In this document: positions 7,700 through 15,638 of the stretch, in pieces
Position numbering within the stretch: position 1 is the first letter of the stretch
Layout: every line of letters starts with the position of its first letter
Source of the DNA: Corynebacterium variabile
Lineage (GTDB): Bacteria; Actinomycetota; Actinomycetes; Mycobacteriales; Mycobacteriaceae
NCBI RefSeq assembly: GCF_006539825.1
Contig: NZ_BJNT01000017.1
Coordinates: 1-64,000 of the forward strand
Length of the DNA stretch: 64,000 nucleotides
Reading direction: 5' to 3'
The notes under the pieces: generated by a model
The model's input: the letters and a program-made list of their open reading frames with translations, nothing else
The model's database searches: none
Told to the model about the DNA's origin: nothing
Position numbers and translations under genes: made by a program

Positions 7700-7716
7700 T
7701 CGCCCTCGGTGGGCGA
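7700..7716. promoter_or_regulatory. Palindrome upstream of the aldehyde dehydrogenase
   Basis: TCGCCC and GGGCGA form a perfect 6-bp stem with a 5-nt loop, 33 nt upstream of the dehydrogenase start on its transcribed strand. It could be an operator or an mRNA leader hairpin. Confidence 0.3.
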
Positions 7717-7772
7717 CTTGTTTCTGGAAACCTCGGTACGCTGGGGAAAACTAAGAAAAAGGAGTGAGAAGC

Positions 7773-8543
7773 ATGTCAGGAAATTACGGTCAGCTCGTTC
7801 TCGATGCCCACAACGCCCTGTTCGGCCGTGGTGACACCAGCGTTCTGGACACCGCCTTCGCCGACGATTTCATTGAGCACTCGCCGCTGGTCGCGGGCGA
7901 CCGTGTCGGCCTGAAGACGATGGTCGAGGAGGCGGGCGACGCCCTCGGCTACACCAACGCGCGGGTTCTCGCCGACGGCGATCTGGTGGCCCTCCACGGG
8001 AGGTTCACCGGTCTCGATGAGACCGACCTTGTCGGGTTCGACATCTACCGTGTCGCCGACGGCAAGCTCGCCGAGCACTGGGATTCTCTGGTCCCGGTCG
8101 CAGAGCCGAACGCCAGTGGTCGTACCCAGCTCGACGGCCCCACCGAGGTGGACGCGTCGGTCGACTCCGAGGAGAGCCGGGGCATTATCGCGAAGTACTT
8201 CACTGAGACCCTCATCGGCGAGGACTACGAGGGCTTCCGGAGGTACACCCGTGACGGGGTGTTCCTCCAGCACAGCCCGGACATCGCCGACGGGGTGGAC
8301 GCCGTCATCGACTTCCTCACCGACCTGAAGGCCAAGGATGAGGGGTTGGTCTACGACCGCATCCACCGCACGGTTGCCGACGGTCAGTTCGTTCTCACGC
8401 ACTCGGAGGGGGCCATCGCCGGCCAGCGCCACTCGTACGCGGAGCTGTGGCATCTCACTGACGGCGTCCTCACGGAGATGTGGGACGCCATCACCGAAGT
8501 GCCGGCGGACGCGGATGCTCTTCACAGTCACGGGATCTTCTGA
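7773..8543 (+). CDS. Tandem NTF2/SnoaL-like fold protein
   Basis: A 256-aa protein made of two SnoaL/NTF2-like cone domains. Domain 1 (about 1-115) includes FADDFIEHSPLVAGDRVGL and ends with IYRVADGKLAEHWDSL. Domain 2 (about 135-256) repeats the pattern with FLQHSPDIADGVDAVIDFL and LWHLTDGVLTEMWDAI. The conserved 'EHSP / QHSP ... G ... WD' signature is that of the predicted SnoaL-like aldol condensation-type family; the true substrate is unknown. A clear AAAGGAG lies 8 nt before the ATG at 7773. The gene diverges from the aldehyde dehydrogenase and converges on putrescine oxidase. A role in that pathway is possible but unsupported. Confidence 0.75.
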   Translation: MSGNYGQLVLDAHNALFGRGDTSVLDTAFADDFIEHSPLVAGDRVGLKTMVEEAGDALGYTNARVLADGDLVALHGRFTGLDETDLVGFDIYRVADGKLAEHWDSLVPVAEPNASGRTQLDGPTEVDASVDSEESRGIIAKYFTETLIGEDYEGFRRYTRDGVFLQHSPDIADGVDAVIDFLTDLKAKDEGLVYDRIHRTVADGQFVLTHSEGAIAGQRHSYAELWHLTDGVLTEMWDAITEVPADADALHSHGIF

Positions 8544-8634
8544 CCTGTTTCTTCAGGGGGTTGCGGTTTCCTGTTCACGGACTCACCGTTGCCCGGCGGG
8601 CTGCGAGGCCGGCCGTCGGTGACTACGACGGCCG

Positions 8635-10149
8635 TCATGCGTCCTGCTCTTCCCGCGCCGTCCCCTGGACTTCCAGGATGGCCAGCGCCGCGGCCTCGCC
8701 CTGGCGGACCGCGCCGTCGACGTGCTGGTAGCCCTCGGCGGCGATGTCGGAGCAGGCGTAGTGGATCGGCCCGGTCGGCTGGTTCTGCAGGTGACCCCAG
8801 CGGTGCAGTCCGCCCAGGTCGTAGCTGGTGGCGTAGGCGCCGCGGGTCCATTCCTCGGCGGCCATGTCGGAGAGGTAGAACGCGACCGGCTCCATGGTCT
8901 TCGGGCCGAGGTAGTCGGCCATCGCGGAGAGGATCCGCTCCTTGCGCTCGGCCTCGGGCAGGGCCCACATCTCCTCGGCGTAGAGGTCGGAGACGAAGCC
9001 GACGAGGGTTCCGTAGGTGTCCTCCCCGGTGGTGCCGTCGGCGCCGTAGTTGGTGTTGTCGTAGACCTCCTGGACGAGGCGTCCGCCACCGAAGGCGGTG
9101 CCGGAGAGGCCGTCCTCGCGCCAGAACGGGGTCTCGTAGACCGCGTGGACCTTGATGACCAGGCCCATCGAGATGTGCTGGTGGGCGATGTGCTGCTCAC
9201 GCGGCATCGGCGGGACGAAGCTGATCCGGTTGTACAGGTTCGGCGGCACGGCGAGCACCGCGTTCGTCGCGTGGACGGTGATGCTGTCCGAGTGGACGGT
9301 GACGGAACCGGCGGCACCGTTGTCGGCCACACCGTTGCGCACGTCGGCGACGGTGTTGATCTCGTCGACGGTGGTGGCGTCCGCCTCGTGCCAGTCGATC
9401 TGACGGACGGGCGAGTCCAGGATGATCTTGCCGCCGAGCTCATGGATCTTCTCGGCCAGGGTGACGGAGACGTGCTGCATGCCGCCGACGACACGCCGGT
9501 CGAGGATGAAGTCCTCGTCGACGAGGTTGGAGAAGGACCCGGCGGACGCCGCCATGAGCACGGCCTGCAGCGTCGAGAACGCGTAGGACGGCTTGGTCAG
9601 CATGCCGGACGCCACGTAGATCGAGACGTTGTCGATGGCCTCCTGGTCGTCGGAGTGCTGGTGGAGCCAGGTGCGGAAGGCGATCGTGTCGAGCTCCTCG
9701 GCCTTCGCGGCAGCCCACGGGGTCTCGGCCCCGACCTCGGCGGCGAGCTCGTCCATGATGCCGATGAGCTTCTCCATCTCGGCCAGGGTGTGGTCGGTGA
9801 CGGGCAGGCGGTCGCCGGTGTAGGTGTGCCGGGTGCCGTCGGGGGAGACGTAGATGGAGTTGCCCTCGCGGTAGCGCGGGAAGGTCTCCAGGTCGAGCTC
9901 CTCGGTGAGCGCCATGAGGCGGGTCTGGTCGGGGGAGATCCACTGGCCACCGATCTCGATGAAGTGCTTCCCTCCCTCGGCATCGAGGATGTGGCCGTTC
10001 CAGGTGCGTCCGCCGACGCGGTCGCGCGCCTCGATGACGGTGACCTTCTTACCGGCCTTGGCCAGGGTGTATGCGGCGGTGAGGCCGGCGGGGCCGGCGC
10101 CGATGACGACGACGTCTGACTCGGTGGACGGTGTGGTGGCGGTGCTCAT
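8635..10149 (-). CDS. puo: Flavin monoamine oxidase, probably putrescine oxidase
   Basis: A 504-aa FAD amine oxidase. The dinucleotide-binding motif VVVIGAGPAGLTAA is at residues 13-26, followed by EARDRVGGRTW. The C-terminal FAD-contacting segment includes IHYACSDIAAEGYQHVDGAV. The overall pattern (HFIEIGGQWISPDQTRL, YREGNSIYV) resembles actinobacterial putrescine oxidases of Rhodococcus/Kocuria, which convert putrescine to 4-aminobutanal, ammonia and H2O2. The context with an aldehyde dehydrogenase, GABA transaminase and GABA permease supports this. The divergent TetR gene at 10293, with palindromes between them, is the likely regulator. Other monoamine substrates cannot be excluded. Confidence 0.8.
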   Translation of the reverse strand: MSTATTPSTESDVVVIGAGPAGLTAAYTLAKAGKKVTVIEARDRVGGRTWNGHILDAEGGKHFIEIGGQWISPDQTRLMALTEELDLETFPRYREGNSIYVSPDGTRHTYTGDRLPVTDHTLAEMEKLIGIMDELAAEVGAETPWAAAKAEELDTIAFRTWLHQHSDDQEAIDNVSIYVASGMLTKPSYAFSTLQAVLMAASAGSFSNLVDEDFILDRRVVGGMQHVSVTLAEKIHELGGKIILDSPVRQIDWHEADATTVDEINTVADVRNGVADNGAAGSVTVHSDSITVHATNAVLAVPPNLYNRISFVPPMPREQHIAHQHISMGLVIKVHAVYETPFWREDGLSGTAFGGGRLVQEVYDNTNYGADGTTGEDTYGTLVGFVSDLYAEEMWALPEAERKERILSAMADYLGPKTMEPVAFYLSDMAAEEWTRGAYATSYDLGGLHRWGHLQNQPTGPIHYACSDIAAEGYQHVDGAVRQGEAAALAILEVQGTAREEQDA

Positions 10150-10164
10150 GGATTGGTACCCTCT

Positions 10165-10188
10165 CTAAAAAGAACTGCGTTCGTTTAG
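10165..10188. promoter_or_regulatory. Imperfect palindrome, candidate TetR operator
   Basis: CTAAA and TTTAG flank GAAC-TGC-GTTC, giving arms of 10-11 nt with one bulged base. It lies 15 nt upstream of the putrescine oxidase start in the puo/tetR divergent region. Confidence 0.4.
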
Positions 10189-10242
10189 GGCGACTGTACC
10201 GCGTGCGGTGCGGTTTGCCTACGGTCTGTCTGTAAATTCTGT

Positions 10243-10254
10243 GTGACAGGTCAC
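10243..10254. promoter_or_regulatory. GTGAC-AG-GTCAC palindrome
   Basis: A perfect palindrome with a 2-nt centre lies 38 nt before the TetR gene. It is a second candidate operator in the same divergent promoter region. Confidence 0.35.
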
Positions 10255-10292
10255 CAACGCCCGCTGACGGCGACGACAGGAGTCGATGGACA

Positions 10293-11009
10293 ATGACAGG
10301 ACCACAGCCGGGACGTCGCGCCGGGCGTCCGGCGAAACCACTGCTCAACCGGGAACTCATCGCGGACGCCGCGCTCGACCTCGTCACCGCCGACGGCACC
10401 GACGGGTTGACCATGAAGTCCTTGGCCGGACGCCTCGGAGTCTCCGTCTCCTCGCTCTACAACCACATCGCCGGCAAGGCCGATCTCCTCACGTCAGTGC
10501 AGGACGCGGTGATGTCGCGCGTCGACGCCTCTGCCTTCGACTCCGTCGCCGATGGTCCGGGCCTGGCTGAGGCCCTGCGGACCTGGTCGCGCTCCTACCG
10601 TCAGGTCTTCGCCGACTACCCCTCCCTCGTCCCGCTCATCGCCACCATGCCGGTGTCCGGTGCCCCGGCCACCCGCCGTATGTACGACGCGGTCTCCGCC
10701 GGACTCCTCGCCGCCGGCGTGCCGACTGCACAGGTCGTGCCGGTGATCGTCGCCTTCGAGTCCTTCCTCTACGGCTCGGCGATGGACGTCCACGCCCCGG
10801 CCGGGATCTTCTACTCTCGGCCGGGGGAGCAGGACGCCCCGTCGTTCCGCGCGGTGGTGGAGTCCTTCACCGCGCAGGTGGACGCGGGGGAGGACGCTGC
10901 GTCCACCTCGGCATCGTCCACTTCGGCTTCCCCCAACCCCTATGCCGACCAGCCCTTCGAGTGGGGGCTCGACGCCCTCGTCGCCCGCACCCTCACACTG
11001 CTCGACTGA
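10293..11009 (+). CDS. TetR-family transcriptional regulator
   Basis: A 238-aa repressor-type protein. The N-terminal TetR HTH spans about residues 20-70, with LIADAALDLVTADGTDGLTM leading into SLAGRLGVSVSSLYNHIAGK. The C-terminal ligand domain resembles the TetR_C class with YRQVFADYPSLVPLIATMPV. The last 40 residues are Ser/Ala-rich. AGGAG precedes the ATG at 10293 at slightly long spacing. It is divergent from putrescine oxidase. The two palindromes in the 143-bp gap suggest it controls puo and itself, perhaps responding to a polyamine or aldehyde; that is inference. Confidence 0.85.
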   Translation: MTGPQPGRRAGRPAKPLLNRELIADAALDLVTADGTDGLTMKSLAGRLGVSVSSLYNHIAGKADLLTSVQDAVMSRVDASAFDSVADGPGLAEALRTWSRSYRQVFADYPSLVPLIATMPVSGAPATRRMYDAVSAGLLAAGVPTAQVVPVIVAFESFLYGSAMDVHAPAGIFYSRPGEQDAPSFRAVVESFTAQVDAGEDAASTSASSTSASPNPYADQPFEWGLDALVARTLTLLD

Positions 11010-11077
11010 CCTCGCGGCCGCCTGTTCCAGCCCGCCTGACTCTCCCGCACCCGGTGTGGCATCTCAACGTACCGGGT

Positions 11078-11127
11078 GGCATCTCCTCCTGTCGCCTGGG
11101 CGGCGTGGGGCGACACAGAGAGATGCC
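11078..11127. terminator. Inverted repeat between convergent tetR and pucR
   Basis: GGCATCTCCTCCTGTCGC (11078-11095) is nearly complementary to 11110-11127, with about 15 of 18 positions pairing across a 14-nt loop. A further GTGGCATCTC copy lies at about 11056-11065. Its position between two gene ends suggests a bidirectional terminator. Confidence 0.55.
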
Positions 11128-11183
11128 GCAGCGCACGAAGGGCTGCCACTCCGCATGTCTCGCCCCACCGGCCACCGCCGCGC

Positions 11184-12713
11184 TCACCGCCTGGTCACCG
11201 CCACGAGCAGCAGCTCCGCCCGCACTACCGGGTCGGACAGGTCCACCTCGCAGGCCTCCGCGATCCGGGCGATCCGCGTGCGCACCGTGTGCCGGTGCAC
11301 CCCCAGCGCATCGGCCGCCGCCGCGGTCTTCCCGCCCGACCGCAGCCACGTCTCCAGGGTCTGCAGCAGCTCACGACCCTCCTCGGGGGTGCGTCCCGCC
11401 GCGACGACGCGGTCCACCGTCTCCGCCGCCCGCATGTCCAGTGCTTCACGCACCGCCGGCCGCTCCAGCCAGTCCGTCCCCGCCTGATAGGGCCCCGCCA
11501 CCGACCCCGGCGTCAGCGACCGGGCGGCGGTCTCCAGCCGGTGCACCCGCTCCATCGACACCTCTGACCAGGCCACCGGCTCACCGACAGCGATACGGAT
11601 CCGGCGACCGGCTGTGCCGAAGGTCCCGACGATCCCCTCCACCGTCCGCGTCCCGCGGAACAGGAACAGTGAGGTGGAGGTGTCCAGCCCGGTGGACACG
11701 AGGTGGCGTCCTTCCCGGGCCGTGGTCCGGTCCGCCTCGTCCAGCGCCCGTCGCAGGTCCGCGACCCGATCCGCGGCGACGACGACCGGACGCACCCGAC
11801 CCTCCCCGTCGGCCGCCTGGTCCAGGACCTGACCGCCCGGGACGTGACCCAGTCCGAGGTGCAGCCGCAACGCCAGGGAGTTCAGCTCATTGCGCTCCCG
11901 CCGCAGGTAGACGGGTCGCTGCAGCAGGATGTCGGCCAGACCCGCGGCGTGCTTGAGTACCGAGCGGTCATGCGGGCTGAACGGGTGGTCGGCGAGCACC
12001 GTGATGAAATGCAGCCGCTCGCCCTGCCGGGTCATCCGCTGCGTGATCCGCCAGCGCTCACCACCGGCGTCACTGTGGTCTGCGCTGCTCCGGTTGCTCC
12101 GTGAGGCCTCCTTCGCCGCCTCCATCGCAGACAGCAGGACGCCACCCTCGGTCGTCCGGTCACAGTGACCCTGCGTCCGCCCGTCGTTGTCGGTCACCGC
12201 GACCGCCGCCGCCAGGTGGGACGCCGCGTCCGTGAGCAGGGCCGGGAGTCCGCCACGTACCGCCGCGCCCGAGAGCTGCTCCTGGACAGAGATGAGCCGT
12301 TCCTGGTCGAGGCGGGCGCGCCGGGTGTGTTCGGCCTGGACGGTGTTGAGGATCGAGATGAAGGCGGTACGCCGGGGTACCTCGAATACGGCGATGCCGC
12401 GGGCGCGGGCGGCGTCCACCAGGGCCTCCGGGACTGTCGGATAGAACAGTCCGGTGCCGAATCCCACCGCCGTGACCTGTGCTTCCGCCAGTCGGGCGAT
12501 GTAGTCGGGGAAGGGGTCGGCCTCCCGCGACAGGGCGACGCCGACGGTGAGCACGACCGCATGCGGGGCAAGGAACTCGCGCGGATCGGTGAGCTCGGTC
12601 GGCTGGATGACGCTGAACCCGGCGTCCGGTGCGGCGGCCACGACCGGTCGCAGGTCCAGCTCGCGCTGGGCGTGGAGCCAGGTCAGGGGGAGGGCCGCTG
12701 GTGTGTCACTCAT
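11184..12713 (-). CDS. PucR-family regulator of GABA utilisation (GabR-like)
   Basis: A 509-aa protein with an N-terminal PucR domain (about 1-120, including AVVLTVGVALSREADPFPDY and ARARGIAVFEVPRRTAFI), a middle GGDEF-like/GAF-like region and a C-terminal PucR-type HTH (about 450-500, KTAAAADALGVHRHTVRTRI). It is divergent from gabT-gabP. In C. glutamicum a PucR-type activator, GabR, controls gabTDP, so the same role is likely here. I chose the ATG at 12713 because TACACT lies 6 nt upstream of it, a leaderless arrangement. An ATG nine codons earlier (12740) is possible. Confidence 0.85.
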   Translation of the reverse strand: MSDTPAALPLTWLHAQRELDLRPVVAAAPDAGFSVIQPTELTDPREFLAPHAVVLTVGVALSREADPFPDYIARLAEAQVTAVGFGTGLFYPTVPEALVDAARARGIAVFEVPRRTAFISILNTVQAEHTRRARLDQERLISVQEQLSGAAVRGGLPALLTDAASHLAAAVAVTDNDGRTQGHCDRTTEGGVLLSAMEAAKEASRSNRSSADHSDAGGERWRITQRMTRQGERLHFITVLADHPFSPHDRSVLKHAAGLADILLQRPVYLRRERNELNSLALRLHLGLGHVPGGQVLDQAADGEGRVRPVVVAADRVADLRRALDEADRTTAREGRHLVSTGLDTSTSLFLFRGTRTVEGIVGTFGTAGRRIRIAVGEPVAWSEVSMERVHRLETAARSLTPGSVAGPYQAGTDWLERPAVREALDMRAAETVDRVVAAGRTPEEGRELLQTLETWLRSGGKTAAAADALGVHRHTVRTRIARIAEACEVDLSDPVVRAELLLVAVTRR

Positions 12714-12740
12714 GGCCGAAGTGTACAAATTCTCGGCCAT
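12712..12740. promoter_or_regulatory. ATGGCCGA / TCGGCCAT inverted repeat over the pucR promoter
   Basis: Perfect 8-bp arms, 12712-12719 and 12733-12740, enclose 13 nt that contain the pucR -10-like TACACT (minus strand, 12720-12725). Binding here would cover the pucR start and could autoregulate it while sitting about 55 nt from gabT. Confidence 0.45.
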
Positions 12741-12782
12741 TCTTCGCCAGACGGGACATGAGCCAGGTCACCACACGTGCCG

Positions 12783-12788
12783 CACAAT
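12783..12788 (+). promoter_or_regulatory. -10-like CACAAT before gabT
   Basis: CACAAT ends 7 nt before the ATG at 12796, the same geometry as other putative leaderless starts here. It is a weaker match to TAnnnT. Confidence 0.3.
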
Positions 12789-12795
12789 GACAGCC

Positions 12796-14166
12796 ATGAC
12801 TGCTTCCACCGGATCGACCGTCCTCACCGAGCTCACCTACCGACTCCCCCAGGAGCGGAAGATCGTCACCGACCAGCTGCCCGGCCCGGCGTCCGCCGCC
12901 CTGGCCGCCCGCACCGCCGCGTCCGTCGCCCGGGGCATCGCCCCGGCCCTGCCCGGCTACGTCGTCGACGCCGACGGTGGCGTCCTCGTGGACGCCGACG
13001 GCAACTCCTTCATCGACTTCGCGTCCGGCATCGCCGTGACCAGCGTCGGCGCGTCCAACCCGGCCGTCGTCGCCGCCGTGCAGGACGCCGTCGCACACTT
13101 CACCCACACCAACTTCACCACCTCCCCCTACGAGTCCTACACGGCCGTCGCCGAGAAGCTCAACGAGATCACCCCGGGTGACTTCGACAAGCGCACCGTG
13201 CTGCTGAACTCCGGTTCCGAGGCCGTCGAGAACGCCGTGAAGATCGCGCGCAGTTTCACCGGCCGCAACGCCGTCGTCGTCATGGACCGCGCCTACCACG
13301 GCCGCACCAACCTCACCATGGCCATGACCGCGAAGAACGTCCCCTACAAGGACGGCTTCGGCCCCTTCGCCCCCGAGGTCTACCGCGCCCCGATGAGCTT
13401 CCCGCTGCACGACGGACTCACCGGCCCCGAGGCCGCCGAGAAGACCATCTGGCAGATGGAGAAGGAGATCGGCGCGTCCAACCTGGCCTGCGTCGTCATC
13501 GAGCCGATCCAGGGTGAGGGCGGCTTCGTCGTCCCCGCCGAGGGCTTCCTCCCGGCCATCGCCGAGTGGTGCCGCGCCAACGGCGTCGTCTTCATCGCCG
13601 ACGAGATCCAGGCCGGCATGTGCCGCTCCGGTGACTGGTTCGCCGTGAACCACGAGGGCGTCGTCCCGGACCTCATGACCACCGCCAAGGGCATCGCCGG
13701 CGGTATGCCGCTGTCCGCGGTCACCGGTCGCGCCGAGATCATGGACGCCTCCGGCCCCGGCTCCCTCGGCGGCACCTACGCCGGCTCCCCGATCGCCTGC
13801 GCCGCCGCCCTGGCCTCGATGGGCCAGATGGAGGAGCTGGACCTCGCCGGACGCGCCCGCGAGATCGAGGCTGTCGTCCGCGAGATCCTCGAGCCCCTGG
13901 TCGCCGAGACCGACGGCAAGGTCGCCGAGGTCCGTGGCCGTGGCGCCATGATGGCCTTCGAGATCGTGGACGCGGAAGGACGCCCCGACGCGGCGACCGT
14001 GAAGGCCATCGCCGGTGCCTGCCAGGCCAAGGGCCTGCTGACCCTGACCTGTGGTCTCGACGGCAACGTCATCCGCCTGCTGCCGCCGCTGGTGATCTCC
14101 GAGGCACTGCTGCGTGAGGGCCTCAATGTCCTCGCTGACGCGGTGCGTGCGGCCCTGGAGGCCTGA
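12796..14166 (+). CDS. gabT: 4-aminobutyrate aminotransferase
   Basis: A 456-aa class-III PLP aminotransferase that moves the amino group of GABA to 2-oxoglutarate, giving succinate semialdehyde and glutamate. Visible features are the phosphate-binding NSGSEAVENAVK (138-149), AYHGRTNLTMAMT (167-179), the cofactor-ring Asp D269 in IADEIQ and the Schiff-base lysine K298 in TTAKGIAGGMPL. Length and the N-terminal PQERKIVTDQLPGP are typical of actinobacterial GabT. The start at 12796 is chosen for leaderless spacing; an in-frame ATG at 12787 also exists. Its stop overlaps the start of gabP by one base, so the two are translationally coupled. Confidence 0.92.
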   Translation: MTASTGSTVLTELTYRLPQERKIVTDQLPGPASAALAARTAASVARGIAPALPGYVVDADGGVLVDADGNSFIDFASGIAVTSVGASNPAVVAAVQDAVAHFTHTNFTTSPYESYTAVAEKLNEITPGDFDKRTVLLNSGSEAVENAVKIARSFTGRNAVVVMDRAYHGRTNLTMAMTAKNVPYKDGFGPFAPEVYRAPMSFPLHDGLTGPEAAEKTIWQMEKEIGASNLACVVIEPIQGEGGFVVPAEGFLPAIAEWCRANGVVFIADEIQAGMCRSGDWFAVNHEGVVPDLMTTAKGIAGGMPLSAVTGRAEIMDASGPGSLGGTYAGSPIACAAALASMGQMEELDLAGRAREIEAVVREILEPLVAETDGKVAEVRGRGAMMAFEIVDAEGRPDAATVKAIAGACQAKGLLTLTCGLDGNVIRLLPPLVISEALLREGLNVLADAVRAALEA

Positions 14167-15584
14167 TGGAAGGCGAACAAGAGGTCACCCACGGCCGCAC
14201 CAGGAAAGAGGCGAAGAAGCTCGCCAACCGGCATGTCACCCTCATCGCCCTGGGCGGCATCATCGGGTCGAGCCTGTTCATCGGTTCCGGCAACATCATC
14301 CGGTCCACCGGCCCGGCCGCGATCGTCTCCTACCTGCTCGGTGGACTGCTGGTCTACCTGGCGATGAAGATGCTCGGAGAGATGGCCGCACACCGGCCTG
14401 CCGTCGGCTCCTTCATGGACTACGCGAAGCACGGGCTCGGCGACGGGGCGTCCTACCTCGTCGGTTGGTTGTACTGGTACTTCTGGGTCGGCGTGCTGGC
14501 CTATGAGGCGGTGATCGGCGGCGAGACGATGCACGGCTGGTTCTCCGCCGTGCCGACCTGGGCGTGGTCGCTGCTGCTGCTGGCTGTCTTCGTCGGTTCG
14601 AACGCGGTCTCCACCCGCAGTTTCGGTGAGATCGAGTTCTGGCTCGCCGGGATCAAGGTCATCGCCGTGATCGTCTTCCTCGTCGCTGGCGTCCTCTTCG
14701 CTCTCGGCCTCTGGCCGGACTCCGACTTCTCCGTCCAGAATCTCTGGGACCACGGCGGGTTCGCGCCGAACGGTGTGGGTCAGGCGCTGACCGGCGTGGC
14801 GATCGTCATCTTCGCCTACTTCGGTACGGAGATCGCCGTGATGGCCGCCGCCGAGTCCGAGGACCCCGGCACGTCGGTGCGACGTGCGACGAACACCGTC
14901 GTGTGGCGCATCCTGCTGTTCTTCGTCGGCTCGGTCGCCCTCATCGTCATGATCGTGCCGTGGGACGAACTGCCGGAGCCGACTGACGTCTCTTCGGCGC
15001 CGTTCACGTACGTCTTCGAGCTCTTCGGTCTGCCCGGTGCGGCGAACGTCATGCAGCTCATCATCTTCACCGCGGTGCTGTCCGTGCTGAACTCCGGGCT
15101 GTACTCGGCGTCCCGCATGCTCGCCGCGATGGGTGACCAGGGATTCGCGCCGAAGGCCGTCACCGTGCGTAATAAGCGCGGCGTGCCGCTGGTCGCGTTG
15201 GTGGCGTCCACCGTCGGCGGTGTCGCCGCGACCATCGTGAACTTCGCCTTCCCGGACACCGGCATCTTCGACTTCATCATGAATTCGTCGGGCCTGGTCG
15301 CGCTGTTCGTGTACGTCATCATCGCGCTGACGCACTGGAACATGCGCCGGAAGATGACGCCGGCGGAGGTCAGCTCGCTGGAGATGAAGGCGCCGCTGTA
15401 CCCGTGGGTGAACTTCCTGCTCATCGCCGGCGTGATCGCCGTGTTCATCGTCATGGTGGTGCAGGAGTCCAGCCGGACGCAGGTGTGGACCAGCCTCATC
15501 GCCACCGGTGTGGTCGTCGTGTTCTGGCCGCTGGTGAAGCGGAACCTGGCGAAGCGCCGGGCCGAGCAGGACGGCGCCCTGTAG
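14166..15584 (+). CDS. gabP: GABA permease, APC-family amino-acid transporter
   Basis: A 472-aa amino-acid permease of the APC superfamily with about 12 TM segments. The first carries the family signature RHVTLIALGGIIGSSLFIGSG, followed by STGPAAIVSYLLGGLLVYL. The conserved acidic/His-containing AAESEDPGTSVRRATNTVVW loop is also present. It is cotranscribed with gabT (TGATG overlap), so GABA import is the likely role, in the cytoplasmic membrane with proton symport as usual for the family. Substrate preference is inferred from the neighbour. There is no gabD between gabT and gabP, unlike C. glutamicum. Confidence 0.85.
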   Translation: MEGEQEVTHGRTRKEAKKLANRHVTLIALGGIIGSSLFIGSGNIIRSTGPAAIVSYLLGGLLVYLAMKMLGEMAAHRPAVGSFMDYAKHGLGDGASYLVGWLYWYFWVGVLAYEAVIGGETMHGWFSAVPTWAWSLLLLAVFVGSNAVSTRSFGEIEFWLAGIKVIAVIVFLVAGVLFALGLWPDSDFSVQNLWDHGGFAPNGVGQALTGVAIVIFAYFGTEIAVMAAAESEDPGTSVRRATNTVVWRILLFFVGSVALIVMIVPWDELPEPTDVSSAPFTYVFELFGLPGAANVMQLIIFTAVLSVLNSGLYSASRMLAAMGDQGFAPKAVTVRNKRGVPLVALVASTVGGVAATIVNFAFPDTGIFDFIMNSSGLVALFVYVIIALTHWNMRRKMTPAEVSSLEMKAPLYPWVNFLLIAGVIAVFIVMVVQESSRTQVWTSLIATGVVVVFWPLVKRNLAKRRAEQDGAL

Positions 15585-15622
15585 GACGCCCTGTGGGAGG
15601 CCCGGTGGGACGCCCCGTGGGG
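15575..15622. repeat. Short imperfect tandem repeat at the gabP 3' end
   Basis: About four imperfect copies of a 12-13-nt unit resembling GGACGCCCTGTGG span the gabP stop codon and the following spacer before the convergent gntP end. Copy number may vary between strains. No function is evident. Confidence 0.5.
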
Positions 15623-15638
15623 GGTCACCGGCGCACGG

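Noticed and set aside
15575..15622. Short repeats as a possible CRISPR
   Set aside because: Units of 12-13 nt without unique spacers; no cas genes in the window.
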